Positions 29,437 to 38,315 of a DNA stretch of 64,000 bases are shown piece by piece; position 1 is the stretch's first letter, and the number at the start of each line of letters is the position of its first letter. The DNA is from Cryobacterium sp. PH29-G1 (GTDB lineage: Bacteria; Actinomycetota; Actinomycetes; Actinomycetales; Microbacteriaceae), in the NCBI RefSeq assembly GCF_030063365.1, contig NZ_JASISY010000004.1, positions 124,001 to 188,000 on the forward strand, written 5' to 3'. Position numbers and translations under genes: made by a program. Below the pieces are notes generated by a model. The model ran no database searches, had not been told where the DNA came from, and saw nothing but the letters and a program-made list of their open reading frames with translations.

Positions 29437-30675
29437 ATGCTGGAACCTGAAGATTTCGCGAGCGGAGGCGGTGAGCGACAGGGGAACGGCCCCGAGACGA
29501 CGGGTCGTTTCATCGTGGTCTTCGACGACGACGTCACCGATCCCGGAGAGGTTCTGCGCACGGCGGCGGGACTATCGGACGTTGCGAATTCGCGTGATTT
29601 CGCCGACCAGGCGGTGGACCCGTCGAAGACCGGCATCGCCGACGCCACCGTCTTCGCCACGCTCGGCATCGCCGTGGTCGAGGCCGACCCGAACCAATTC
29701 GCGGCCCTGCGGGACGCAGCAGGAACCGGCGACCGCCGGATCCAATCCGTGTCCCCGGAACTGGTGCACCATGCCCTGCTCGACACGGCCGCGCGCACCA
29801 CGGTTGCGGCACCGAGAATCTTTCAGGATTCCACGGACTTCACCTGGGGGTTGCAGGCGACACAGGTCCCCACCTCCGGCTTCACCGGGCTCGGCATCAA
29901 GCTCGCGGTGCTCGACACGGGTTTCGATGCCGCACACCCCGACTTCTCGGGACGCGGTGTCACCATGCAGTCGTTCATTGCCGGGGAGACCGCTCAGGAC
30001 GGTCACGGGCACGGAACGCACTGCATCGGCACCTCCTCCGGCCCGAAGTCTCCTGCTGCCGGACCCCGGTATGGGATCGCGTTCGAAGCGGACATTCTGG
30101 CCGGTAAAGTGCTCAGCAACCTCGGATCAGGAACCGACGGCGGCATCATCGCCGGGATAAATTGGGCCGTCGCAAACGGATGTGCCATCATCTCGATGTC
30201 GCTGGGAGCCGACGTACCCCAAGTGCACCCGCCGTACGTCGCGGCCGGCCGCCGAGCACTCGACCTGGGGTCCCTCATCATCGCCGCGGCGGGCAACAAC
30301 GCTGATCGCATGAATTTCGACTACGGCTTCGTCGGCCCGCCGGCCAACAGCCCTTACATCTCGGCCGTCGCGGCACTCAACCAGCAGCTGGACATGGCAT
30401 TTTTCTCGGCGCGAAGCCTGCCGGTGAACGGCGGTCAAGTGGATGTCGCGGGGCCCGGCTGGCAGGTCTACTCCTCCTGGATTCTCCCCACGGCCTACCG
30501 CATCATTAGCGGGACCAGCATGGCAACGCCGCACGTGGCCGGACTCGCCGTCTTGTGGGCGCAAGCGACGGGGTACCGTGGTCGGGAATTGTGGGCCACG
30601 ATGGCGCAGGACGGTCGACGGTTGCGGGAGCCATCGTTCGACGTCGGAACCGGCCTGTTGCAGGCACCACAGTGA
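29437..30675 (+). CDS. S8-family serine peptidase (subtilase) without obvious signal peptide
   Basis: The 412-aa protease has the full subtilisin triad: Asp in LAVLDTGFDAAHPDF, His in GHGHGTHCIGTSSG and Ser in ISGTSMATPHVAGLAVLW, with the oxyanion Asn in AAAGNNADRM. The first about 125 residues (FIVVFDDDVTDPGEVL..., VEADPNQFAAL) resemble a propeptide-like region, but no signal peptide precedes it, so it may act inside the cell or leave by another route. GAGAGGAG supports ATG 29437. A small protein resembling an I9 inhibitor/propeptide is encoded 22 nt downstream. Confidence 0.9.
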   Translation: MLEPEDFASGGGERQGNGPETTGRFIVVFDDDVTDPGEVLRTAAGLSDVANSRDFADQAVDPSKTGIADATVFATLGIAVVEADPNQFAALRDAAGTGDRRIQSVSPELVHHALLDTAARTTVAAPRIFQDSTDFTWGLQATQVPTSGFTGLGIKLAVLDTGFDAAHPDFSGRGVTMQSFIAGETAQDGHGHGTHCIGTSSGPKSPAAGPRYGIAFEADILAGKVLSNLGSGTDGGIIAGINWAVANGCAIISMSLGADVPQVHPPYVAAGRRALDLGSLIIAAAGNNADRMNFDYGFVGPPANSPYISAVAALNQQLDMAFFSARSLPVNGGQVDVAGPGWQVYSSWILPTAYRIISGTSMATPHVAGLAVLWAQATGYRGRELWATMAQDGRRLREPSFDVGTGLLQAPQ

Positions 30676-30697
30676 TCCTGGAAGCCGGAGGTGACCG

Positions 30698-30931
30698 GTG
30701 ATTTCCGTCAGCATCGTCGTCGACGACTCCCACACGGCCGGGATCGTTGACGTCGCCGCGCGGCTGCGTGCGGCCGGAATGTCGGTCGAGAACGTGCTCG
30801 ACACGGTCGGAATCATCACCGGATCAGTCTCGGAGCAGCAGCTGGGCGCACTGGGCCGTGTGGAGGGCGTGGAATCCGTCGATCGCGACCGGCAGGTGCA
30901 CCTGCCGCCGCCGGAGGACGACGTGCAGTAG
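30698..30931 (+). CDS. Small I9-like protein, possible partner of the subtilase
   Basis: The 77-aa protein has a GTG start and good ribosome site (GGAGGTG). The pattern SIVVDDSHTAGIVDVAARL, GMSVENVLDTVGIITGSVS, QLGALGRVEGVESVDRDRQV is the beta-alpha-beta layout of peptidase inhibitor I9/subtilisin propeptides, where the strand V-E-G-V-E-S-V-D-R-D precedes the cleavage site. Similar short proteins are often labelled ketohydroxyglutarate aldolase, which nothing here supports. Its place directly after a subtilase suggests an intermolecular inhibitor or folding chaperone; this is inference. Confidence 0.7.
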   Translation: MISVSIVVDDSHTAGIVDVAARLRAAGMSVENVLDTVGIITGSVSEQQLGALGRVEGVESVDRDRQVHLPPPEDDVQ

Positions 30932-31146
30932 CGGTCGGAAGAAAGAGTGGACATCGACTGCCCGGCCGTGCCGGGAAGCGGACGGTAGCTATCTCGACGA
31001 GAGCGGCCGCCGTTCTCGGGCTGTTCGTGCCGGTTCGGCTCAACGGCACGTCCGCATCGTTGCTCACCAACCCCGATCGGGGGCCTTAGGGTGGGGAAGG
31101 TGCCCCGGGATCCGGCGCACCTCACGACGACGTCAGGACCCTGTAC

Positions 31147-32445
31147 ATGAGCTCCCAAGGAAACTCCGGCGACGGTCTCGCCGTCGCTGATCCGGCTGTT
31201 GCAGACGGCCCCCTGCCCAAGTGGAAGATCGTCGGCCCCGGACTCGTCGTCGCCGCGACCGGAGTCGGGGCCGCCGACATGGTCGCCACCCTCGTGGCCG
31301 GCTCGCGCTACGGTTATGCCCTGCTGTGGGCGGTCATCCTCGGCGTGATCCTCAAGATCGTGCTGGTCGAGGGCGCCGGCCGGTTCACGCTCGCCACCGG
31401 CAAGACCATTTTTGAGGGCTGGCGCACCCTCGGTAAGTGGACCACCTGGTACTTCGGCCCGTACATCATGCTGTGGGGCTTCGTCTACGGTGCTACGGCG
31501 ATGTCGTCGGCCGCACTGCCGCTGGCGGCGCTGTTCCCGGTCTTTCCGCTGCCGGTCTGGGCCGTCGCGATGGGCCTCGCCGGACTGGCCATGGTCTGGT
31601 TCGGGCGCTATGCCATCTTCGAGAAGGTCACCGCTGCCCTCGTGGGCATCATGTTCATCACCGTCGTCGGCCTGGCCGTCATCGCCGTACCCGACTTTCC
31701 GGCCATGCTGCGCGGTCTCGTGCCGATGATTCCCGAAGGCGGCGTGCTCTACACACTCGCCCTCGCCGGCGGCGTCGGCGGTACCATCACCCTGGCTGCC
31801 TACGGCTACTGGCTGCGCGAAAAGGGCTGGTCCACTCCGCGCTGGATGAAAGTCATGCGCATCGACAACCGCATGGCCTACGTCATGACCGGAATCTTCG
31901 TCGTCGCCATGCTTATCGTGGGCGCCGAAGTCGTCGCAGCCGCCGGCATCACGCTGAGCGCCGGCGACAAGGGCCTCGTCGACCTGTCGACGGTGCTCAA
32001 TGAAAAGTACGGCGTCGTCGTCGGTACCGGGTTTCTGGTGGGCTTCTGGGCGGCATCCTTCTCGTCGATCATCGGCGTGTGGAACGGCGTGAGCCTCATG
32101 TTCGCCGATTTCTGGGGCAACATGCGCGGCAAGAAGTCCGGCCACCCTGACACGCTGGTCGGTGGTAAATACTTCAAGTTCTACCTGTTGTGGCTCACCT
32201 TTCCGCCGATGATTTTGTTTCTGCTCGGTTCGCCGATCGGGCTCATCCTCGCCTATGGCGTGCTCGGCTCGCTGTTCATGCCCTTTCTCGCCATCACCCT
32301 GCTCGGCCTGCTCAACAGCAAACGTGTGCCGAAGGAATGGCGCAACAAGTGGTTCACCAACATTGCCCTCGGTATCTGCGCGTTGCTCTTCATCGTGCTG
32401 GGCGTGCAGCAGCTGATCACGGCGCTCACGCCCGTGTTCGGTTAG
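31147..32445 (+). CDS. Nramp-related transporter with altered metal-site motifs
   Basis: The 432-aa protein has about 11 hydrophobic helices and the overall Nramp pattern (start KWKIVGPGLVVAATGVGAADM; GYALLWAVILGVILKIVLVEGAGRFTLATG; inner helices FVYGATAMSSAALPLAALFP). In characterised Mn/Fe transporters TM1 has D-P-G-N and TM6 has M-P-H; here the equivalents are T-G-V-G-A-A-D-M and GGVGGTITLAAYGYW, so canonical metal ligands are missing. It probably moves another ion or solute. The 215-nt gap before it (30932-31146) shows no gene. Confidence 0.75.
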   Translation: MSSQGNSGDGLAVADPAVADGPLPKWKIVGPGLVVAATGVGAADMVATLVAGSRYGYALLWAVILGVILKIVLVEGAGRFTLATGKTIFEGWRTLGKWTTWYFGPYIMLWGFVYGATAMSSAALPLAALFPVFPLPVWAVAMGLAGLAMVWFGRYAIFEKVTAALVGIMFITVVGLAVIAVPDFPAMLRGLVPMIPEGGVLYTLALAGGVGGTITLAAYGYWLREKGWSTPRWMKVMRIDNRMAYVMTGIFVVAMLIVGAEVVAAAGITLSAGDKGLVDLSTVLNEKYGVVVGTGFLVGFWAASFSSIIGVWNGVSLMFADFWGNMRGKKSGHPDTLVGGKYFKFYLLWLTFPPMILFLLGSPIGLILAYGVLGSLFMPFLAITLLGLLNSKRVPKEWRNKWFTNIALGICALLFIVLGVQQLITALTPVFG

Positions 32446-32528
32446 TTTCAGCGGTTTGTTTCAGCGGTTAGGGCCGCAATCGGTGCCCCGATCGGGCACC
32501 GATCGCGGCAACCGGATACTCTGGGGAA

Positions 32529-33065
32529 ATGAACCCGACACGCGACAACGATGCGCTGAACTGGGCCGGTGATGACGATCCAAGTCTGACCCCCGGAGGC
32601 GCCGAACGGGATGCTCCCGAACCGCGTGGTCTGCCCGAAGGGTGGACCATTCCGCAGCAACCGACCTCGGGGCAGCACCCGGCCGATACCGTGCAGACGG
32701 CCGCCACCGACACCGATACCGGCACGGATATCGACGAAGCGACGGATGCCGACGGCGCCGAACCCGAGTCAGCCCCCAGCTCGGTGGCACTGGTCGGCAT
32801 GGGGATCCTGGCCGGCGTGTATCTGCTGTACACGATCGGGTGGTTCATCGGGGTCGCCCGCATGGAGAAGCCGATCAGTGACCCCGTTGCCGAATTCATG
32901 TTCTCACTCGGCGCCTGGCTGGCCGTGGCAGCGCCCCTGATCTGGTTCGGAGTCACCTATTGGCTCACGACGAGCCACCCGCGTGCCCGACTGGCCTGGT
33001 TGCTGTTCGGCGTCATCGTGCTCGCTCCATTGCCATTCATCGTCGGATCGGGAGCAGGCTCATGA
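32529..33065 (+). CDS. Membrane protein of unknown function, acidic N-terminus
   Basis: The 178-aa protein has a long acidic, Thr/Asp-rich N-terminal tail (residues 1-85, with TDTDTGTDIDEATDADGAE) and three hydrophobic helices (SSVALVGMGILAGVYLLYTIG, AEFMFSLGAWLAVAAPLIWFG, LAWLLFGVIVLAPLPFIVG; first starting near residue 85). TGGGGAA lies before the ATG. It overlaps the next gene by 4 bp. Family unknown; similar tail-plus-three-helix proteins occur in relatives, from memory. Confidence 0.7.
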   Translation: MNPTRDNDALNWAGDDDPSLTPGGAERDAPEPRGLPEGWTIPQQPTSGQHPADTVQTAATDTDTGTDIDEATDADGAEPESAPSSVALVGMGILAGVYLLYTIGWFIGVARMEKPISDPVAEFMFSLGAWLAVAAPLIWFGVTYWLTTSHPRARLAWLLFGVIVLAPLPFIVGSGAGS

Positions 33066-33469
33066 GTGACGCAGGCACCATCGACTCCGGCGGCAGCATC
33101 CGCTCGGGTGGCAGCAGCGAAGCCGGCGCACCGACGGCGACCCGTCGCCGACCGCCGCGCTGGCTGCTGCTCACAATCGCGGCTTTCTTCGCCCTGTTCT
33201 ACGCCTACGACATCTGGGAAGCCATCGGCAACCTGGTCGGGCTCAACCTGCAGGCCCAGTCCCTCGACACCCAACTGAGCGTTTTCGGCTGGGCTGTGCT
33301 CATTGTCGGGGTGCTGCTGCCGGTCGTGGTCTACGCCATCGCGTACCGGCTCGGACAAAACCGGGCCTTCGGCGTGCAGGCGCTGACCCTGCTGGTGGGG
33401 CTCTGCGCGGTCGCGGCCATCTCGATCAACATGGCCGCCGTCTTCGGCTTTGCACGGTTGATCGTCTAG
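33062..33469 (+). CDS. Membrane protein of unknown function
   Basis: The 135-aa protein starts at ATG in an ATGA overlap. A Gly/Ser-rich then basic N-terminus (ATRRRPPRW) precedes three hydrophobic helices (LLLTIAAFFALFYAYDIWEA, FGWAVLIVGVLLPVVVYAIAY, ALTLLVGLCAVAAISINMAA). It forms a two-gene unit with the preceding membrane protein, located between the transporter and serA. Family not recognised. Confidence 0.7.
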   Translation: MSDAGTIDSGGSIRSGGSSEAGAPTATRRRPPRWLLLTIAAFFALFYAYDIWEAIGNLVGLNLQAQSLDTQLSVFGWAVLIVGVLLPVVVYAIAYRLGQNRAFGVQALTLLVGLCAVAAISINMAAVFGFARLIV

Positions 33470-33610
33470 TCCCGGACGGCCGGCACCCCACCCGGTGGAG
33501 TCGGTCTGTTACGCCGCTGCTTCGAGGACTATGGTGCAGCCGGTAGGGTGGAATACGAATAGCGCACTTTCTCGCGCCACCGAACCATGCTATCTAAGGA
33601 TCCGATTTTA

Positions 33611-35203
33611 TTGTCGAAGCCCGTCGTCCTGATCGCCGAAGAACTTTCTCCCGCCACCGTCGATGCCCTCGGGCCCGACTTTGACATTCACAACGTCGAC
33701 GGCACGGATCGCTCCGCGCTGTTCGCCGAGCTTGCCACTGCGCAGGCAGTTTTGGTGCGTTCCGCCACCAAAATGGATGCCGAAGCTATCGCCGCTGCGC
33801 CCTTTCTGAAGGTCATCGCCCGTGCGGGCGTCGGCCTCGACAACGTTGATATCAAGGCCGCCACCGCGGCCGGCGTTATGGTCGTCAACGCTCCCACCTC
33901 CAACATCATCTCGGCCGCCGAGCTGACCGTTGGACACATCCTGAGCCTGGCCCGTCACATTCCGGCCGCCTCCGGCGCGCTGGCCGATGGCCAGTGGAAG
34001 CGCTCCAAGTACACCGGCGTCGAGCTGTACGAGAAGACCATCGGCATCATCGGCCTCGGCCGGATCGGTGCGCTCATCACCGCCCGCATGCAGGCGTTCG
34101 GGACCAACGTCATCGCCTACGACCCCTACATCACCTCGGCCCGCGCCCAGCAGCTCGGCGTGACCCCGGTCAGCCTCGACGAGCTGCTCGCGCAGTCCGA
34201 CTTCGTCACGATCCACATGCCGAAGACCCCCGAGACCACCGGCATGATCGGTGCCGCCCAGCTCAAAATGATGAAGCCGACCGCGTTCGTCGTCAACGTC
34301 GCCCGCGGCGGACTCATCGATGAAGAGGCGCTGCACGAGGCCCTCCTCGCCGGCACCATCGCCGGTGCCGGCCTCGACGTGTTCGTCAGCGAACCGCCGA
34401 CCGGGTCGCCGCTGCTCGGACTCGAGAACATCATCACCACGCCGCACCTCGGTGCCTCGACCGATGAAGCTCAGGAAAAAGCGGGAGTGTCCGTGGCCAA
34501 GTCCGTGCGCCTCGCGCTCTCGGGTGAGCTCGTTCCCGACGCGGTCAACGTGGCCGGTGGCGTCATCGACTCGTACGTGCGCCCCGGCATCCCGCTGGTC
34601 GAGAAGCTGGGTCAGGTGTTCTCCGGCCTCGCCGCACACAGCCCGCTCACGAGCGTGGACATCGAGGTGCACGGTGAACTGGTCGAGTACGACGTGAGCG
34701 TGCTCAAGCTCGCCGCGCTCAAGGGCATCTTTACCAACGTTGTCAGCGAAACCGTTTCGTATGTCAACGCTCCGCTGTTGGCCGAGCAGCGCGGAGTGAG
34801 TGTGCGCATGCTCACCGACGCCGAATCGCCCGACTACCGCAACGTCATCACCCTGCGAGGCGCCCTCGCCGATGGCTCGCAGGTCTCCGTCTCGGGTACC
34901 CTCACCGGTACCAAGCAGATTGAGAAGATCGTCGGAATCAACGGCTACGACGTGGAAGTGCCGTTCGCGAAAAACCTCATCGTCATGATTTACGCTGACC
35001 GCCCCGGAATCGTTGCCGTCTACGGCCGTGAATTCGGCGAGGCCAACATCAATATCGCCGGTATGCAGGTCGCCCGCGACGTGGCCGGCGGCAAGGCACT
35101 CAGCGTGCTCACGGTTGATTCCGAGGTTCCGGCCGGGCTGCTCGCCTCGGTGCGCGCCGCGATCGACGCCGAGATCATGGTGGAGATCGACCTCACCGAG
35201 TAA
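33611..35203 (+). CDS. serA: D-3-phosphoglycerate dehydrogenase, first step of serine synthesis
   Basis: The 530-aa enzyme oxidises 3-phosphoglycerate with NAD+. It shows the NAD-binding IGLGRIGALITARMQAF, catalytic-region ARGGLIDEEALHEAL and PHLGASTDEAQEKA, then an intervening substrate-binding domain and a C-terminal ACT domain (NLIVMIYADRPGIVAVYGREF) that senses serine; this long form is typical of actinobacteria. TTG 33611 is preferred to ATG 33587 because AAGGA lies 10 nt upstream and family proteins begin with MSKPVVLIAEEL-like sequence. A strong terminator follows. Confidence 0.94.
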   Translation: MSKPVVLIAEELSPATVDALGPDFDIHNVDGTDRSALFAELATAQAVLVRSATKMDAEAIAAAPFLKVIARAGVGLDNVDIKAATAAGVMVVNAPTSNIISAAELTVGHILSLARHIPAASGALADGQWKRSKYTGVELYEKTIGIIGLGRIGALITARMQAFGTNVIAYDPYITSARAQQLGVTPVSLDELLAQSDFVTIHMPKTPETTGMIGAAQLKMMKPTAFVVNVARGGLIDEEALHEALLAGTIAGAGLDVFVSEPPTGSPLLGLENIITTPHLGASTDEAQEKAGVSVAKSVRLALSGELVPDAVNVAGGVIDSYVRPGIPLVEKLGQVFSGLAAHSPLTSVDIEVHGELVEYDVSVLKLAALKGIFTNVVSETVSYVNAPLLAEQRGVSVRMLTDAESPDYRNVITLRGALADGSQVSVSGTLTGTKQIEKIVGINGYDVEVPFAKNLIVMIYADRPGIVAVYGREFGEANINIAGMQVARDVAGGKALSVLTVDSEVPAGLLASVRAAIDAEIMVEIDLTE

Positions 35204-35221
35204 AGCTGATCAGAACGGATG

Positions 35222-35260
35222 CGAGTGGGCGCCTGCCAGTCAGGTGCCCACTCGTTTTTT
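35222..35260 (+). terminator. Rho-independent terminator after serA
   Basis: CGAGTGGGCGCCTG pairs with CAGGTGCCCACTCG (one G-U) around a 5-nt loop, followed by TTTTTT. Confidence 0.9.
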
Positions 35261-35315
35261 CTTGCCGCGAACTTTTAACGGCCTGCGGCTCGGCGGGGTT
35301 CGTTCGCCCGAATTC

Positions 35316-35882
35316 TTAGGGGCGCGGCAGCAGCCGGTCGATGACGCCGATCAGGCGGTCCATGGCCGCGCCGTCCTCCGCGCGGAGGTCGTTCTCCGCG
35401 AGCGAGGAATTTACGTACAACCCGTCACTGATGAGCATGATGGCCTGAGCCGTATCCGGGTCGTGAACGGCGTCTTCAATGACCTGCAGCCAGCGGCGAC
35501 GAATATCGGACAGGACTTGCATGGCGCGTAAGTCGCGCCCCTGGGCGAGGCGGGAGCCGGCGATATAGGCACGATCCAGCGGGCTGCCGGTGTGCACCGA
35601 GGTGCGAATGAGGTAGTCGATCGGGCCGGCCGGGGCGGTACGAATATTCTCGGCGTCTTCGTTGGCGAGCGCATCGAGCCGAGCGAGCATCCCGTCGATG
35701 AGGGCATCCTTCGATGCGAAGTGATAGAGCAGGCCCCCCTTGGACACCGCGGCGGCGGCGGCGACGGCGTCAAGCGTTGCCGACCGTTCCCCGCCCTCGA
35801 CCAGCAACTCCGCAAAGGCGTCAAGAAGTCGATCCCGGGTGGGAACGGTGAGGTCAGGCGCAGATTTTGGCATAGGGGCCAT
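35316..35882 (-). CDS. TetR-family repressor, probably of the adjacent efflux pump
   Basis: The 188-aa protein has an N-terminal TetR helix-turn-helix (RDRLLDAFAELLVEGGERSATLDAVAAAAAVSKGGLLYHFASKDALIDGML; read at about residues 17-65) and a divergent ligand domain. Starts at GTG 35894, ATG 35882 or ATG 35873 are all possible and none has a clear ribosome site. It is divergent from the MFS transporter, with an imperfect inverted repeat between them, the usual layout for a drug-responsive repressor. Confidence 0.88.
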   Translation of the reverse strand: MAPMPKSAPDLTVPTRDRLLDAFAELLVEGGERSATLDAVAAAAAVSKGGLLYHFASKDALIDGMLARLDALANEDAENIRTAPAGPIDYLIRTSVHTGSPLDRAYIAGSRLAQGRDLRAMQVLSDIRRRWLQVIEDAVHDPDTAQAIMLISDGLYVNSSLAENDLRAEDGAAMDRLIGVIDRLLPRP

Positions 35883-35931
35883 GGTAACGAACACGCAGAC
35901 TGTCGGTGAAGCGCGGAGGGCTGACTCGACA

Positions 35932-35955
35932 ACTATACCGTCTAGCCGGTACAGT
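35932..35955. promoter_or_regulatory. Candidate TetR operator between regulator and efflux gene
   Basis: ACTATACCG (35932-35940) and CGGTACAGT (35947-35955) form a 9-bp inverted repeat with one mismatch and a 6-nt centre, in the shared promoter region. Confidence 0.6.
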
Positions 35956-36024
35956 GGAATTCGGTTCGACCCGTCGAGTCGAGCGCTCCGTATTCAAGAT
36001 GTAACCGAGAAAGTGAACGAGATC

Positions 36025-37707
36025 GTGTCTGCCCCCGTCGTCCCGACCAATTCCATTGTGCTGCCCGGCCCCGCCCGAGCGTTTGCCGCCGAGGGCGGCG
36101 CCGTGCCGAACGCCGCGGCTTCCGGCACGGCGGTTTCGGGCGCGTCGATCGCCGGTGCGGCGACTGCCGGTGTGTCGTCACGGGGTGCTGGGGCATCCGC
36201 TGCGGCATCCGCTGTATCGACGGTGCACGACCGTCGACGCTGGTGGGCGCTGGTCGTGCTCATGCTGCCGGTGTTGCTGGTCTCCATCGATAACACCGTG
36301 CTCAACTTCGCTCTTCCGGCAATCTCGGAGGCCACGAAACCCACCGGCGTGCAGTTGCTGTGGATGGTCGACATCTACCCGCTCGTGCTGGCCGGTCTGC
36401 TCGTTGCCATGGGCAACGTCGGTGACCGTATCGGGCGGCGACGCCTGCTGCTCATCGGATCGGTGGGATTCGGTGCGGTCTCGGTCGCGGCGGCATTTTC
36501 GCCGAGCATTGAATGGCTCATCCTCGCTCGGGCAGTGCTCGGCTTTTTCGGTGCGATGCTGATGCCGTCGACCCTGTCGCTGTTGCGCTCGACCTTCACC
36601 GATCGAAACCAGCGCCGGCTGGCAATCGCCATCTGGGCGACCGGGTTTGCCGCCGGAAGTGCGCTCGGGCCCGTTGTCGGCGGGATCCTGCTGGAGCACT
36701 TCGCCTGGGGCTCCGTCTTCCTGCTCGCGGTGCCGCTCCTGCTTCCGCTGGTCGTGCTCGCGCCCCTGCTCGTGACCGAATCGCGCGACCCGAACCCCGG
36801 TCGCGTCGATGTGCTGAGCATTGTGCTGACCCTGGCCACCATGCTGCCGATCGTGTACGGCATCAAGGCGGTCGCCGAAAACGGACCGACCGCACTGGCG
36901 CTGGCGCCGATCGCGGTGGGACTCGCGCTGGGAGTCTGGTTCGTTCGACGTCAGTTGCGCCTGCCCAACCCGATGCTCGACATGGGCCTTTTTCGCCTGG
37001 GTGCCTTCAGCGGCGCCGTGGTGATCAACCTGCTGAGCGTTACTGCCCTGGTCGGATGCCTGTTCTTCGTGTCGCAGCACCTGCAACTCGTGCTCGGTCT
37101 GTCACCGCTTGCGGCCGGCCTTGTTCTCGTGCCCGGGCTCGCCGCGATGATCATCGCCGGGCTGGCCATCGTGCCGATCGCCCGTCGGGTGCGGCCCTCA
37201 CGGCTGGTGCCGATCGGACTGTTCATTTCCGCCACCGGATTCGGGGCCATCGCCATCTCGGGCGGGCAGATCGACGCACCGGGCGTTGCGATCGCTTTCG
37301 TGCTGCTCGGCATCGGAATCGGCGCGGCCGAGACAGTCTCGAACGAGCTGATCATCGCCAACGCTCCCGCTGACAAGGCGGGCGCGGCATCCGCTGTTTC
37401 GGAAACCGCCTACGAACTCGGGGCGGTGCTGGGTACCGCGGTACTCGGCACCATTCTCACCGCGTCGTACCGGAGCGCCGTCGTGCTGCCCGACTCCCTC
37501 ACTCGCGCCCAGGAACATGCCGCGGGGGAGACGCTCGGCGGAGCGGTTGCCGTGGCCCAGCAGCTGTCTGGCGGCACAGCCGATGCCCTGCTGCAATCGG
37601 CGCGACACGCCTTCGACAGCGGCGTCGGCCTCGCCGCATGGATCGGAGTAGCCCTCGTGCTGAGCGCCGCCCTCGTTGCCGTGATCGCCCTGCGGCGCGC
37701 CCGCTAG
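36025..37707 (+). CDS. DHA2-type MFS drug efflux transporter
   Basis: The about 560-aa protein has an Ala/Gly/Ser-rich N-terminal tail, then about 14 TM helices as in EmrB/QacA. Motifs are D1-like LVSIDNTVLNFALPAI, motif A GNVGDRIGRRRLLLIG, and motif C region WATGFAAGSALGPVVGGILL. It should export cationic or lipophilic compounds by proton antiport. The start is uncertain: GTG 36025 or GTG 36013; longer frames run back through the TetR promoter and are unlikely. Substrate unknown. Confidence 0.88.
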   Translation: MSAPVVPTNSIVLPGPARAFAAEGGAVPNAAASGTAVSGASIAGAATAGVSSRGAGASAAASAVSTVHDRRRWWALVVLMLPVLLVSIDNTVLNFALPAISEATKPTGVQLLWMVDIYPLVLAGLLVAMGNVGDRIGRRRLLLIGSVGFGAVSVAAAFSPSIEWLILARAVLGFFGAMLMPSTLSLLRSTFTDRNQRRLAIAIWATGFAAGSALGPVVGGILLEHFAWGSVFLLAVPLLLPLVVLAPLLVTESRDPNPGRVDVLSIVLTLATMLPIVYGIKAVAENGPTALALAPIAVGLALGVWFVRRQLRLPNPMLDMGLFRLGAFSGAVVINLLSVTALVGCLFFVSQHLQLVLGLSPLAAGLVLVPGLAAMIIAGLAIVPIARRVRPSRLVPIGLFISATGFGAIAISGGQIDAPGVAIAFVLLGIGIGAAETVSNELIIANAPADKAGAASAVSETAYELGAVLGTAVLGTILTASYRSAVVLPDSLTRAQEHAAGETLGGAVAVAQQLSGGTADALLQSARHAFDSGVGLAAWIGVALVLSAALVAVIALRRAR

Positions 37708-37781
37708 GCCACCCGGGCCGTTCGGCGGCCGAAAATCTCCGAGGCAACGGTTCGAGCGCGTGCGCAACCTCGGCGTTTTTC

Positions 37782-38141
37782 ATGACACTCCGTGCTGCCA
37801 GTGTCTGGAACGGGCGTGTCGCGAAAATCACCGAGCGGGAGTCTGGTCTGCACCTGCGACGGCCACCCCACGCCAATCCGTCCCAGAATGTCGATGCTGC
37901 CGGCAAGCCCGTGCACATTCACTGGACCGCTGTGCGCTGCGAGGATGCCGGACACTCCTGGCTCGTCTCCCCGATAAATGCGGTCTGGCAAGCCATCCAC
38001 GGCCTTGATGAAGAAAATGCGATCGCGTGCCTCGAGTCCGCGGTGCACGATAATTTCCTCACCGTCGACCAGGTTCAGGAAATCTGCCGGGCTGCTCTGG
38101 CACGGTTGCAGCCGGCCAGGCCGCACAGGGCCCGGCCGTGA
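37782..38141 (+). pseudogene. Remnant of an AbiEi/DUF559-type protein
   Basis: A 119-codon fragment with HIHWTAVRCEDAGHSWLVSP, AVWQAIHGLDEENAIACLES and AVHDNFLTVDQVQEICRA resembles the central part of actinobacterial proteins that join an AbiEi-type antitoxin domain to a DUF559 (Vsr-like) nuclease. The N-terminal helix-turn-helix and the nuclease half are missing, and base use is less biased than in neighbours. The 608-nt space 37708-38315 holds only this remnant, a 10-bp direct repeat (AACGGCTCCG near 38140 and 38159) and the leader of the ABC operon. Confidence 0.5.
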
Positions 38142-38315
38142 ACGGCTCCGAGTTTATGAACGGCTCCGCGTGCACCCCCGGATGCGCAGATAGCGGATGC
38201 CAGGCTTGCCGAGCGGTTGCGTGGGCGAGATTCCAGGGAATGCGCGGGGCCGGCATCCGCTTAGGCTTAGAGAGAGAATGAACAGCCCCGCATCAACTGA
38301 AAAGAGAACGTTGTC

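Noticed and set aside
30127-32145. 672-codon antisense frame opposite the subtilase and Nramp-like genes
   Set aside because: Antisense to three supported genes and rich in Gly/Asp/His typical of shadow translation.
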